Shown here in pieces: positions 45,105 through 55,045 of a stretch of DNA of 64,000 bases. The stretch is from assembly GCF_031143425.1 (NCBI RefSeq), contig NC_090439.1, positions 638,105,465 to 638,169,464 of the forward strand, written 5' to 3'. Numbering within the stretch: the first letter of the stretch is position 1; each line of letters opens with the position of its first letter. This DNA comes from Pleurodeles waltl (Eukaryota > Chordata > Amphibia > Caudata > Salamandridae). Made by a program: the position numbers and the translations under genes. Under the pieces are notes generated by a model. That model did not search any database and was not told where the DNA came from. It saw only the letters and a program-made list of their open reading frames with translations.

Positions 45105-45950
45105 TGCAGAAATTAATTATACTAATTCATCAGGAATAATTCCTTCACCAGTGCTTTTGCCAGACATAGGAACACCATCAATTGAATGGGAGCAATGAAT
45201 TGATGTTTTTGAAAATTACTTAGAAGCACTGGATGGTGAAACATTCAGACCAGCAAGTAGAAAAGCAATTTTATTGAGCACAATAGGCAAAGAAGGGGAA
45301 CAAGTGTTCAAATACTTACCAGTCACTACCAACCAGTATGGAATTGAAATTGAAGACATTTACAAGGAAGCAAAATTGAGATTGCAAAGGAGATTTGCTA
45401 AAGCCACTAATGTGGTGATGCGCTGATACAAATTTTACACTCAGCCACAGAAAAGTGATGAATCTATCAATGATTTTGTATCCAGATTGAGAGAATTATC
45501 TATAAATTGTCATTTTGGTGGAATGACTGACAAACTGATACGTGAACAGCTAATAGTACTGTGCAAAAGCAAGAAAATACGGGAGAGCATCGAAAAACCC
45601 AGCACTCAAATACGCTATTGAAATAGCTAAGGTGGTAGAGCAAGCGGAATTCTACATGGAAGAGATTGAAAAAAAAAAACATAAAGTGATGAGGTCACAT
45701 TTGTAAAAAAAAAAGAGTCTACAGAAATACCATCTGCAACAAGTCGGAATCCAGTGAAAAAGAGGACAAGTGGCTACAAAACCAATAACAGATCATGTTT
45801 CAGATGTGAAAGTAGTTTTCACAACGTAAATTTCAAAGGATGTGCTGCCATAGGGAAGGAATGTAAGAAATGTGGATGTAAAGGCCATTTTGCAAGGATG
45901 TGCAAAGGATTTACGAGTTGTGGATGTATGGGTGGAGAGTTGTAGAGAAT
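45105..45950 (+). pseudogene. gypsy-1 gag with two zinc knuckles (broken)
   Basis: The reading frame gives LLPDIGTPSIEWEQ, a stop, then IDVFENYLEALDGETFRPAS, RKAILLSTIGKEGEQVFKYL and DESINDFVSRLRELSINCHF, as expected for a Ty3/Gypsy capsid. It ends in two CCHC-type zinc knuckles near 45796-45910: CFRCESSFHNVNFKGC (irregular) and CKKCGCKGHFARMC (regular CX2CX4HX4C). At least two in-frame stops and a frame change near 45610 disable it. Gag would package element RNA into cytoplasmic particles. Confidence 0.8.
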
Positions 45951-46022
45951 GTAAAGACACTGGAAAAAGATTGAAGGTGGGCAATCAGGCAACTCGAGGG
46001 GCCAATTGAAGATGCAGGAAAG

Positions 46023-46586
46023 GTATGGCATAGCGTGTGCATGGATTTTATAGGCCTGTTAGGGAATTTGAGTGAAGAGTTCAGGTTTGCTTTAGTCATG
46101 ATAGATGTTCACTCTAAATGGCTTACTGTGAAGTTTCTTAGAGAAATCACCATCAGATTGACCATAAAAACTTTGGAAGAAATTTTTAAAGAAGAAGGTT
46201 ACCCCAATAAAATCATAACTGATAATGGGACACAATTGGTGTCTGAAAAAATGAAGAAATACCTGGGAAAAGCTGGTATAAACACTCCTGCACCAGTCTG
46301 TACAATCCACAGGGTAATGGAATTGTTGAGAGGGCTAACCGTATGGTGAAAGGTGCCATTAAAATGGCAGTGACAAATTATATCAATATCAAGTCCACAG
46401 TGATGGACCTAGTATGGGCGTACCATACGACCAAGAGTAGTGTAACATGGAAAGTGCCCAATGAATTAATGAGTGGAAGGGAAGCAGGGACCGAAATACT
46501 CCCAGCATGGATGAGGAATTTATTGGATACGGGTTGGAATTTGTTGAAGAGATTCAAAACAATAGTAGCACCAGACACAGTAGTGT
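46023..46586 (+). pseudogene. gypsy-1 integrase core (truncated by L2-2)
   Basis: VCMDFIGLLGN carries the first catalytic Asp and IITDNGTQLVS the second. After a frame change near 46290 the sequence reads YNPQGNGIVERANRMVKGAI with the catalytic Glu, then VWAYHTTKSSVTWKVPNELM. Coding then runs into the L2-2 insertion point at 46586. Downstream pieces of the same gene lie at 50991-51139 (VIKSRNIQKGDYVKVK) and 60314-60629. It would insert element cDNA; this copy is dead. Confidence 0.83.
46582..46586. repeat. Target-site duplication of L2-2 (AGTGT, left copy)
   Basis: AGTGT occurs here immediately before the LINE tail and again at 50991-50995 just after the LINE 5' end. Removing the LINE joins integrase coding sequence on both sides in a sensible order. 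Confidence 0.7.
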
Positions 46587-46644
46587 CAATCAATCAATCA
46601 ATCAATCAGTGCTTGTAAAGCACAGCTACTCACCCGTTAGGGTC

Positions 46645-49325
46645 TCAAGGCGCTGGGGGGGGAGTGTAGTGTATACCAGTGAGGTGGTTTAAAAAAGCCA
46701 TGTCTTCAGTTCCTTCGTGTAGCTGGGGAGGGAGGTAGTTTGTCTGATGTGGATAGGTAGGGCGTTCCAGTCGGTGGCTGCAAGATAGAAGAAGGAGCGT
46801 CCTCCTGTTCTGGTTTTCCGTATGCAGGGTACTTCTGCAAGAGAGAGCTGGGCTGAGCGTAGGGCCCTGTGGGGTACGTGGAAGTTGAGTCGCTGGTTCA
46901 GGTAGGCTGGTCCTGTGTAGTGGAGGGCTTTGTGTATGTGGCTGAGGATCTTGAAAGTGATTATTTTCTCTATGGGGAACCAGTGCAGTGTACGTAGGTA
47001 TTGCGAGATGTGGCAGTGTCGGGGTAAGTCGAGGATCAGTCTGGAGGCGGTGTTCTGGATGTTTGCAATTTGCGGGTGAGTTTTTTGTTGATTCCGGCAT
47101 AGAGTGCTTTGCCATTGTCCAGTCTGCTGGTGATGAGTGCGTGTGTGATGGTCTTTCTACGTTCAAGGGGGATCCACTTGATGGTCTTGCGCAGGAGGCG
47201 GAGGGTGCGGAAGCAGGTGGAGGTGACTGAGTTGATTTGATGGTTCATGCTGAGGTAGGGGTCCAGGATGATTCTGAGGTTGCAGGCTTGGATGGCGGGG
47301 TGGACTGGTTTTTGCGGGTGGGTGGCCACCAGGAGTCGCTCCATGCATTGGGTTGAGGGCCCATGATGAGTACTTCTGTCTTGTTGGTATTAAGTTAAAG
47401 ACAGCTGTTTCTCATCCAGTTGGCAACTGCTTCCATGCCTTCATGGAAGTTGTGTCTGGCCTTGTCAGGTTCGTTGGAGAGGGAGAGGATGGGTTGGGTG
47501 TTGTCAGCATAGGAGATAATGTTTATTCCGTAGCTTCTGAAGAGGGTGGATAGCGGGGCCATGTAGACATTGGACAGCGTGGGGCTGAAGGAGGATCCCT
47601 GGGGAACTCCGCAGCTAGTGGGTGTGGGATCTGCAATGAAGGGGGCGAGTCTCACTCATTGTGTTCTGCAGGAGAGGAAGAATTGGATCTTGTCGAGGCC
47701 CTTGTTTCTGATGCCAGCTTTGTGGAGTCTTCTTATCAGGGTGTGATGGGAGACTGTGTTGAAAGCCGCCGAGAGGTCTAGTAGGATGAGTGCTGCCATC
47801 TCTCCCTTGTCCAGTAGGGAGCAGATGTCATCTGTTGCGGCCAGGAGGGCTGTTTCAGTGCTGCGGTTTGACCTGAATCTGGATTGGGAGATGTTGAGGA
47901 TGTTGTGGTCTTCTATGAACGTGGTGAGTTGGCTGTTGGCTGCTTTTTCAATGACTTTCGCAGGAAATTGAATTAGGGAGATGGTTCTGAAGTTTTTGAG
48001 GTCGGTGGGGTCTGCCGAGGGTTTCTTGAGGAGGGGGTTGATCTCAGCATGTTTCCAGTTGCCTGGGAAGGTGGCGGCAGATAGTGAGTTGTTGATGGTG
48101 AGGCAGAGCTTGGGAGCGATGGTGTCTGCAGCTCTGTTGAAGATGTAATGGGGGCATGGGTCTGTGGGGGCCCCGGAGTGTATGGACTTCATTGTTTTCA
48201 GCGTATCTTCGGTAGTGAGGGGTGTCCAGGTGGAGATTGTTGGTTTGTAGGTGTTGGGGTTTGGTGGAGGGGGTTCTGTGCGTAGGCTGTCCTTGTTGAA
48301 ACTGTCGTAGATGGTCTTGATTTTGTGGTGGAAGTAGGTGTTGAGTCTGTCAAAGAGGTCCTGTGAGGGTGGGATGTCGTTGTTTCGCTGTTGGGTTGGG
48401 CAAACTCCTTGATGATGCTGAAAAGTTCCTTGCTGTTGTGAGCTTGTGAGAAGATTCTGTCTTGTATCGCCTTCTTTCTGGTGTTTCTGATGAGTTGGTG
48501 GTGTGCAGTGGTGGCGGCTCTGAAGTTGCTGTGGGCTTCTGGGGATTTGGTGTTTCCCCAGATTTTCTCAAGGTGGCGACAAGTGCGTCTCGATTCTCGG
48601 AGTTCAGGGGTGAACCAGCTGGCTCTCTTTGAGTGGGTTCTTTTTGAGGGGGGCTATGGTGTTGGCGCAGTCGGTGATCCATGTGTGGAAGGTGTGTGCT
48701 GTGGTGTTTGGATCATTGTGTGTGATGGTGGGGGCAGCGATGGTGAGGGTGGCGGTGAGCTGATCGTTGGTTATTCTTGTCCAGTTTCTATTCAATGGTT
48801 GGAGTTGGGGTCTGGTGATGGTGGGTGTGTTGAAGGTGAAGTGGATGCATCAGTGATCTGTCCATGGGTGTTCCATGGTGTGGCTGAAGGTAGCGGAGGT
48901 TCAGGGAAACATCATGAACAACTAGGTCTAAACCACTACTTGCCTGAACCACTACTGCTAAACAACTAAAAAGTCTCTACAACTAAGTACTGAACAACTA
49001 CTGTCTAAACAACAATTGTGCCTGAATAACAATTGCCTGAACAACTAATTTTAAGGTAAGGTTTTCTTTATGGTTTTTATGGTTTATTAGTTGTTTGGAA
49101 TATATATGTATATGGGGTGGGGTGGTCTTTCTGGGTGATCTTGTATCCCTGGGGGATGGCGATGTCCAGGCCTGAGGTGGTGTGGGTCCAGGTCTCGGTG
49201 AGGAATGCGATGTCCAGGCTGGTGCTGTCAAGGAGGTCCCAGATTTCGGTGGCATGTTTATGGAGGGAGCAGGAGTTAAGGAGGATGCCCTTCAGGGAAT
49301 TCAGGTTCAGAGAGTTGTTGTGAGT
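46645..49325 (-). pseudogene. L2-2 ORF remnants: endonuclease start, RT and C-terminus
   Basis: From the 5' side, SLHKHATEIWDLLDSTSLDI and AFLTETWTHTTSG mark the APE endonuclease start (about 49160-49280). The rest of that domain is missing and a repeat-like stretch is in its place. RT follows with NFRTISLIQFPAKVIEKAA, STETALLAATDDI, MAALILLDLSAAFNTVSHHT (second Asp replaced by Asn), CGVPQGSSFSPTLSNVYMAP and SYADNTQPILSL, where the YADD catalytic box is YADN. The C-terminus has ITHALITSRLDNGKALYAG. Multiple frame changes and two catalytic substitutions make it inactive. Confidence 0.83.
48908..49040. repeat. Degenerate AACAACTA tandem repeat in the L2-2 endonuclease gap
   Basis: Variants of CTGAACAACTA and CTAAACAACTA recur about ten times. 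The block sits exactly where L2-1 has the middle and end of its endonuclease domain. Confidence 0.75.
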
Positions 49326-49590
49326 GGGTTGTGTTGGGTTCTAGGTCTTGGTGGTGGTGCAGGTTTGGTGGCAGCGGAGGCAGCTGAAAGGGCTGTGTGT
49401 GTTGCCTGGAGAGGCTTGCTTGCAGTTGTTGTTGCATCCTGGGTTGAGTGCGATGAGTTTTGCTGATGTGTAGAGGCGGTAGGTGCCAGGACGAGGAGTC
49501 CTGGCGCTGGTCATGCTTGGGTCGCGGTCGGGCGCAGACGGGCTTGCCTTAGGTGCGCCTTCAGGGTGCTAGCGACGTGGCCGCACAGGG

Positions 49591-50990
49591 GCCACCATTA
49601 AGTAGGGCGGGGGGAGGAGAGGACAGCTGAGAGACGGGAGTAGGAGTGGGAAACGGTGTGAAAAAAGGGGGCGGGCCGTGGGGGCAGCAAGGGTGGGGAT
49701 AGAGCGTGCAAGAGAGGAGGGGGCGGGGCCGCAGGGGAAGCAGGGCAGGGAGTGAGAGAGGGGGGAAAGCAAGAGTGATGAGAGTGAGTGCGGAGTGAGG
49801 GGAAAAAACAAGGGAGAGAGGGAAAAAGCACAGAGAGCGAAAAGCACAAAAGGAACAGCACACAAAGAATAAAAAGAGGAAAAAAGAGAAAAGAGGCAGA
49901 GGGCAGCCTAGCAGAAGAGCAGAGCTCTCCCACTAGACACCAGGGATGAGGCGCAGGCAGAAGTCTGCGGGTGAAGAAGGGCCTCAAACTCTGGACAGAG
50001 GTCAGAGTTCGGGGACAGAAGGGCTTCACTTGCTGCTGGAGGTGCGAGGTGGCAGAGAAGTTCACTGACCAGGTCAGTGAGGTTGCTCTTCCTACCGTGC
50101 AGCGGCCACCATTAAGTAGGGAGGGGGAGGAGAGGAAAGCTGGGAGGCAGGAGTGGGAAACGGTGCAAAAAAGGGGGCGTGGCCGCAGGGGCCGCAGTGG
50201 CGGGGAAAGATCGTGAGAGAGAGAAGGGGGGGGCAGGGCCGCAGGGGAAGCAGCTGTGGGGAGTGGGAGAGGGGAAGAACAAGAGTGATGAGAGAGAGCG
50301 GAGTGAGGGGAAAAAACGAGGAAGAGAGGGAAAAAGTGCAGAAAGCTAAAGGCATAAAAGGAATAGCACACAAAGAATGAAAAGAGGAAAAAGGAGGAAA
50401 ATAGAGAAAAGAGGCACAGGGTAGCATAGCAGAAGAGCAGAGCTCTCCCACTAGACACGAGGGTTGAGGTTCAGGAATAAACCTGTGGGTGGAGTAGGGC
50501 CTCGAACTCCTGACAGAAGTCAGAGTTAAGGGACAGAAGGGATTCACTTTCCGATGGAGCTACGAGGTGGCAGAGCAGTTCACTGACCAGGTCAGTGAGG
50601 TTGCTCATCCTACCGTGCAGCAGCCGCCCTTAAGTAGGGAGGGGGGAAGGAGAGGACAGCTGGGAGGCGGGAGCGGGAAATGGCGTGAAAAAAGGGGGAG
50701 GGTCGCGGCAGAGGCGGGGTTAGAGCGTAAGAGAGAGGAGGGGGTGGGCCCGCTGGTGCAGCAGCGGCAAGGAGTGAGGGGGGAGAGCGAGAGTGATGAG
50801 AGAGAGAGCGGAGTGAGGGGGAAAAACGAGAAAGAGAGGGGAAAAGCGCAGAAAGCAAAAGGCACAAAAGAAACAGCATGCAAAGAACAAAAAGAGGAAA
50901 AAAGAGGAAAAAGAGAAAAGAGGTAGAGGGCAGCCTAGCAGAAGAGCAGAGCTCTCCCACCAGACACCAGGGATGAGGCGCAGGCAGTGC
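49591..50990 (-). repeat. L2-2 5' UTR monomers, about 515 bp, 2.7 copies
   Basis: Units start at GCCACCATTAAGTAGGG (49591), again at 50105, and at 50623 with a variant, so periods are 514 and 518 bp. The last is cut at 50990. Each has a purine-rich (+) block, then AGAGCAGAGCTCTCCCAC, and in the first two GGTCAGTGAGGTTGCTC. Tandem 5' monomers act as promoters in some LINE families; that role is inference here. Confidence 0.9.
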
Positions 50991-51139
50991 AGTGTAATAA
51001 AGTCCAGAAACATTCAGAAAGGAGACTATGTTAAGGTAAAGTAAGGTAGAATTTCAGGTAATTGGAGAACATTTTGAGGACCTTACCTTTCAAAGTAATG
51101 GAGGTGCATCACTTGTTCATAATATTGAAAAATGGAGGT

Positions 51140-52185
51140 TGGTGGGTTACACTGGAGGCCCTTATCCCCCCTTTTTGAGGACCTCAGAAAAATCAGATGA
51201 CTCTTTGTGTTTGTTCTTAAGATTGGACATTTCTTTATTTCTATTTACTGTTATGTTCCTTAAGTGGTTCTCTTAATAGCTTCTCTATTAATTTTTTCCC
51301 TTTTTAGTCTCTTGGAGTTCTTCTTCTGGTCTCTTTTCTTTCTCTTTTTCTTCTATTTACTCTCCTTTTTCCTTTCCCTTGGCAGTCTTGTCTTTTAATA
51401 TTCACTGGTTTGCCTCTTTTGGGTGTGGCTCAGGGTCCTGTGGTCACCGTTCCGGAGTATGAGGGAAACACAAAGGAACAAATGACAGGAGGTAAGTGTT
51501 TAGGTATCTTTATCCTTTAGTGCATATTAGGGAGGGGGTATGTGAGGAGTGGTGGCTATATGTGAATACTCTGTGATGAGTTTCCTAGGTTTGGTGCTCC
51601 TTTATGGTGCAATTGTGAGGAGTGAATCAAAATAATGACTTCAAAATAATACGTATTATCAGCATGTGTTAGTTTATGCGAGCGAAGCTTGTTAAGGTTG
51701 TCCCTTCACACTGGGACTTACAGTATGCTTTTCCCCCTCCCCATTCCTCTCTTTTCTCCCCACCTCCCCTTCCCTGTGTCCTCCTTAATAATGTTGTGGC
51801 CGAGCCCTGTTTGCAGGCACGTACCTGCGCTAGCCACGTCCCTCCTGGGATGTGGCAGATTGTCGTGTCCCAAGACTGGGGATTGCCGCTGTTGTCGGCA
51901 TTCACTTCTCTCCGGGCTCCCTTGTTCACGCTTTCCTCTCCATCTCCAATCGCTGAGCTGCTCCCCTTGAGCGTCGTCTTCCCGTTTTTTGTGTTTGCGC
52001 TCCTCTGCCCGTTCCGCGGCATCTTCCGTCTCTCTCTCCGCCTCTCTGTGCATCTCCTCTTCCTCCTTGTTCTCGTTGCTGACATGCTGACGTGAGCACT
52101 GGATACTCTCCACACTACCCCTGGGGCACTCTCCTATCGGCCCTAATGCCGCTTGAGACTTCTGGATGCCAGTAAACCTGTTACA
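51140..52185 (-). repeat. Gmr1-like 3' LTR (1,046 bp)
   Basis: Begins TGGTGGGTTAC and ends CCTGTTACA on +. It aligns to the 5' LTR at 59304-60313 with visible indels and substitutions. A partial third copy lacking the first 88 bp lies at 54084-55041, produced by the duplication. Confidence 0.88.
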
Positions 52186-52189
52186 TACG

Positions 52190-54086
52190 CTCCCCCGTGC
52201 AAAGGGCTGATTGAGTCCTGCCTCCACGGGATGTCTGGATAGGTAATCCGCAGTTACCAACTGTGAACCTGGTAAATGCTGTATCTGAAACACAAAAGGT
52301 TGGAGTGACATGAACCAGCGTAATATCCTGGAGTTGGTGTCTTTATGATGGGCTAGCCATGTGAGAGGGGCATGGTCTGTGATCAGCGTAAAAGGGTGTT
52401 CCAATAGGTAGTATTGCAAACTTTCTATAGTCCACTTTATAGCCAAGCATTCTTTTTCTATAACTTTTTCTTTTGGTAGCAATTTCCTACCATTATATAC
52501 TATTGGATGTGCTATTTCATCTTTGTCTTTTTGGGAAAATACCGCCCCCTGACTGATATCTGATGCATCTGTTTGTAAGTAAAAAGGTTTCTCAAATTCC
52601 AGATAGTGCAAAACGGGTTTGGTTGTCAGAAAGTTTTTGAGGGTTTGATAACTCATGATTTGGGAAGCTGTTAACTCACCAAACGTATTAGATTGTTCTT
52701 TTCTTAGGAGATTAGTTAAAGGGGCAGCGAGGGCGGAATAATTCAAAATGAAACAGCGATAATATCCAACCATTCCCAAAAATGACCTACATCTTTTTTT
52801 TGTTTTAGGGGGGGCATGTTAGTGATGGTATCGACTTTGTCGACTTGCTGTCCTCTCTATATATTGTAACCGAGATAGGCAACAGAGTCCCTTGCCAGTT
52901 TATATTTCTCTGGGTTAGCCGTTAACCCTGCTTCGAGTAGAGTATGGAATATCTTAGATAAATGAAGTAAATGCTGTTCCCAAGTCTCACTATAAATGAC
53001 TATGTCATATAGATAAGCTGCAGCATAACCTGTATGAGGCCTTAATATTCTGTCCATTAAGCGTTGGAAGGTGTCAGTGGCTCCGTGTAGTAGTATGGTA
53101 AACGGTAGTATGGTAAACGGTAGTACGGTAAACTGATATAATCCTGATGGTGTGGAAAAAGCTGTCTTCTCCTTGTCTTGTGGGTTTAGAGGTATTTGCC
53201 AATACCCCTATGTGAGAACTAATGTGGACAGGTATCGTGCTTTCCCTAACTGTTCAATTAGTTAATCTACTCTTGGCATCAGATAGGTGTCAAAATCCGA
53301 AATGGCGTTGAGTTGTCGAAAGTCAATACAAAAACAGATTGTTCCATTGGGTTTCAGAACTAAAACTACTGGGGAACACCATGGACTTCTAGACGGATCA
53401 ATTATGCTGATATTTAGCATGTTCTTTACTTCCTGTTCAACCAGTTTTATACGAGCCTCTGGTATAAGGTAGAGTTTTAAACTGACTACTCTCCCTTCTT
53501 TTGTAACAATCTTGTGTTGGATCAAAGGGGTCTTTCCAAGAGTTATTGAAAAGAGTTTTTTATGTTGTTGTAATATCTCTATAACTTGAGTTCTGTTCTT
53601 TCTGGGTAGGTCTAGGTTAATGTGGGGTACCCATTCTTGCAAGTCTTCCTGTTGAGGGCATAAATTTATCTCAAGGGGCTTTATGCTATTGACGAGTAAG
53701 ACAGAGTCCACAGTTGGGGTCTGCGGGTCGCCTTCTTCCCATTTCTTTAGAAGATTGATGTGATATATTTGGGTTTTCTTTGGTGACTCCGAAGTCTGCA
53801 CTCGGTAGGTAACGGCGTTTACTCTCTCTACTACTTCATAGGGACTTTGCCATTTAGCCAACAATTTATTCTCGGAGCTGGGTATAAGAACTAATACTTT
53901 ATCTCCTTTGGTTAGTTCTCTCAAGGGTTTACCTTTCTCATAGTGTTTTCTTTGTTTTTCTTGAGCCTCTTCCAAATGTAATCTGACATCTTCCCATAGA
54001 GTTTGTATATGGTCCTTCAACTGTTGAGTATAATCGAGTATATCTTTGCATTCTGTTTCCTCCTCCTCCCATTTCTCAGCAGCCAT
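52190..54086 (-). pseudogene. Gmr1-like IN C-terminus, RT and RNase H, copy A
   Basis: This copy begins abruptly at MAAEKWEEEETECKDILDYT (the duplication breakpoint) and carries integrase C-terminal sequence (GDKVLVLIPSSENKLLAKWQ), then RT start SPWCSPVVLVLKPNGTICFC. After frame breaks it gives AAAYLYDIVIYSETWEQHL and YLGYNI, then MVGYYRCFILNYSALAAPLT. RNase H residues follow in LQTDASDISQGAVFSQ, KECLAIKWTIESLQYYL and TLITDHAPLTWLAHHKDTNS. The RT active-site YLDD is YLYD. The frame reads on into the LTR. It lacks gag, protease and integrase core, so it is a duplicated fragment. Confidence 0.85.
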
Positions 54087-55041
54087 TTCTTTATTTCTAT
54101 TTACTGTTACGTTCCTTAAGTGGTTCTCTTAATAGCTTCTCTATTAATTTTTTCCCTTTTTAGTCTCTTGGAGTTCTTCTTCTGGTCTCTTTTCTTTCTC
54201 TTTTTCTTCTATTTACTCTCCTTTTTCCTTTCCCTTGGCAGTCTTGTCTTTTAATATTCACTGGTTTGCCTCTTTTGGGTGTGGCTCAGGGTCCTGTGGT
54301 CACCGTTCCGGAGTATGAGGGAAACACAAAGGAACAAATGACAGGAGGTAAGTGTTTAGGTATCTTTATCCTTTAGTGCATATTAGGGAGGGGGTATGTG
54401 AGGAGTGGTGGCTATATGTGAATACTCTGTGATGAGTTTCCTAGGTTTGGTGCTCCTTTGTGGTGCAATTGTGAGGAGTGAATCAAAATAATGACTTCAA
54501 AATAATACGTATTATCAGCATGTGTTAGTTTATGCGAGCGAAGCTTGTTAAGGTTGTCCCTTCACACTGGGACTTACAGTATGCTTTTCCCCCTCCCCAT
54601 TCCTCTCTTTTCTCCCCACCTCCCCTTCCCTGTGTCCTCCTTAATAATGTTGTGGCCGAGCCCTGTTTGCAGGCACGTACCTGCGCTAGCCACGTCCCTC
54701 CTGGGATGTGGCAGATTGTCGTGTCCCAAGACTGGGGATTGCCGCTGTTGTCGGCATTCACTTCTCTCCGGGCTCCCTTGTTCACGCTTTCCTCTCCATC
54801 TCCAATCGCTGAGCTGCTCCCCTTGAGCGTCGTCTTCCCGTCTTTTGTGTTTGCGCTCCTCTGCCCGTTCCGCGGCATCTTCCGTCTCTCTCTCCGCCTC
54901 TCTGTGCATCTCCTCTTCCTCCTTGTTCTCGTTGCTGACATGCTGACGTGAGCACTGGATACTCTCCACACTACCCCTGGGGCACTCTCCTATCGGCCCT
55001 AATGCCGCTTGAGACTTCTGGATGCCAGTAAACCTGTTACA
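54084..55041 (-). repeat. Gmr1-like LTR fragment created by the tandem duplication
   Basis: Copy of 51228-52185 lacking the outer 88 bp of the LTR. Nearly identical to the left LTR and clearly more similar to it than to the right LTR. Confidence 0.9.
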
Positions 55042-55045
55042 TACG

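Larger units (their letters stand above)
46587..50990 (-). mobile_element. L2-2: decayed L2-type LINE with tandem 5' UTR monomers
   Basis: Sense is on the minus strand. The 3' tail is an ATTG repeat (CAAT on +) at 46587-46608, preceded by the same L2 3' UTR phrases as L2-1 (CTCACCCGT, GGGTCTCAAGGCGCT on +). RT and C-terminal coding lies at about 46645-48690, broken by several frameshifts. The endonuclease start is at about 49150-49320. Three tandem copies of a roughly 515-bp 5' UTR unit end at 50990. The TSD AGTGT flanks it. It entered the gypsy-1 integrase gene. Confidence 0.88.

Noticed and set aside
49598..50458. 286-codon minus-strand frame in the L2-2 5' region
   Set aside because: It spans the tandem 5' UTR monomers and reads polypyrimidine sequence. 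Repeat-generated, with no start context or domain.
51676..52095. 139-codon + strand frame, duplicated at 54532-54951
   Set aside because: It lies within the Gmr1-like LTR and its duplicate. Exact conservation reflects the recent duplication, not selection.
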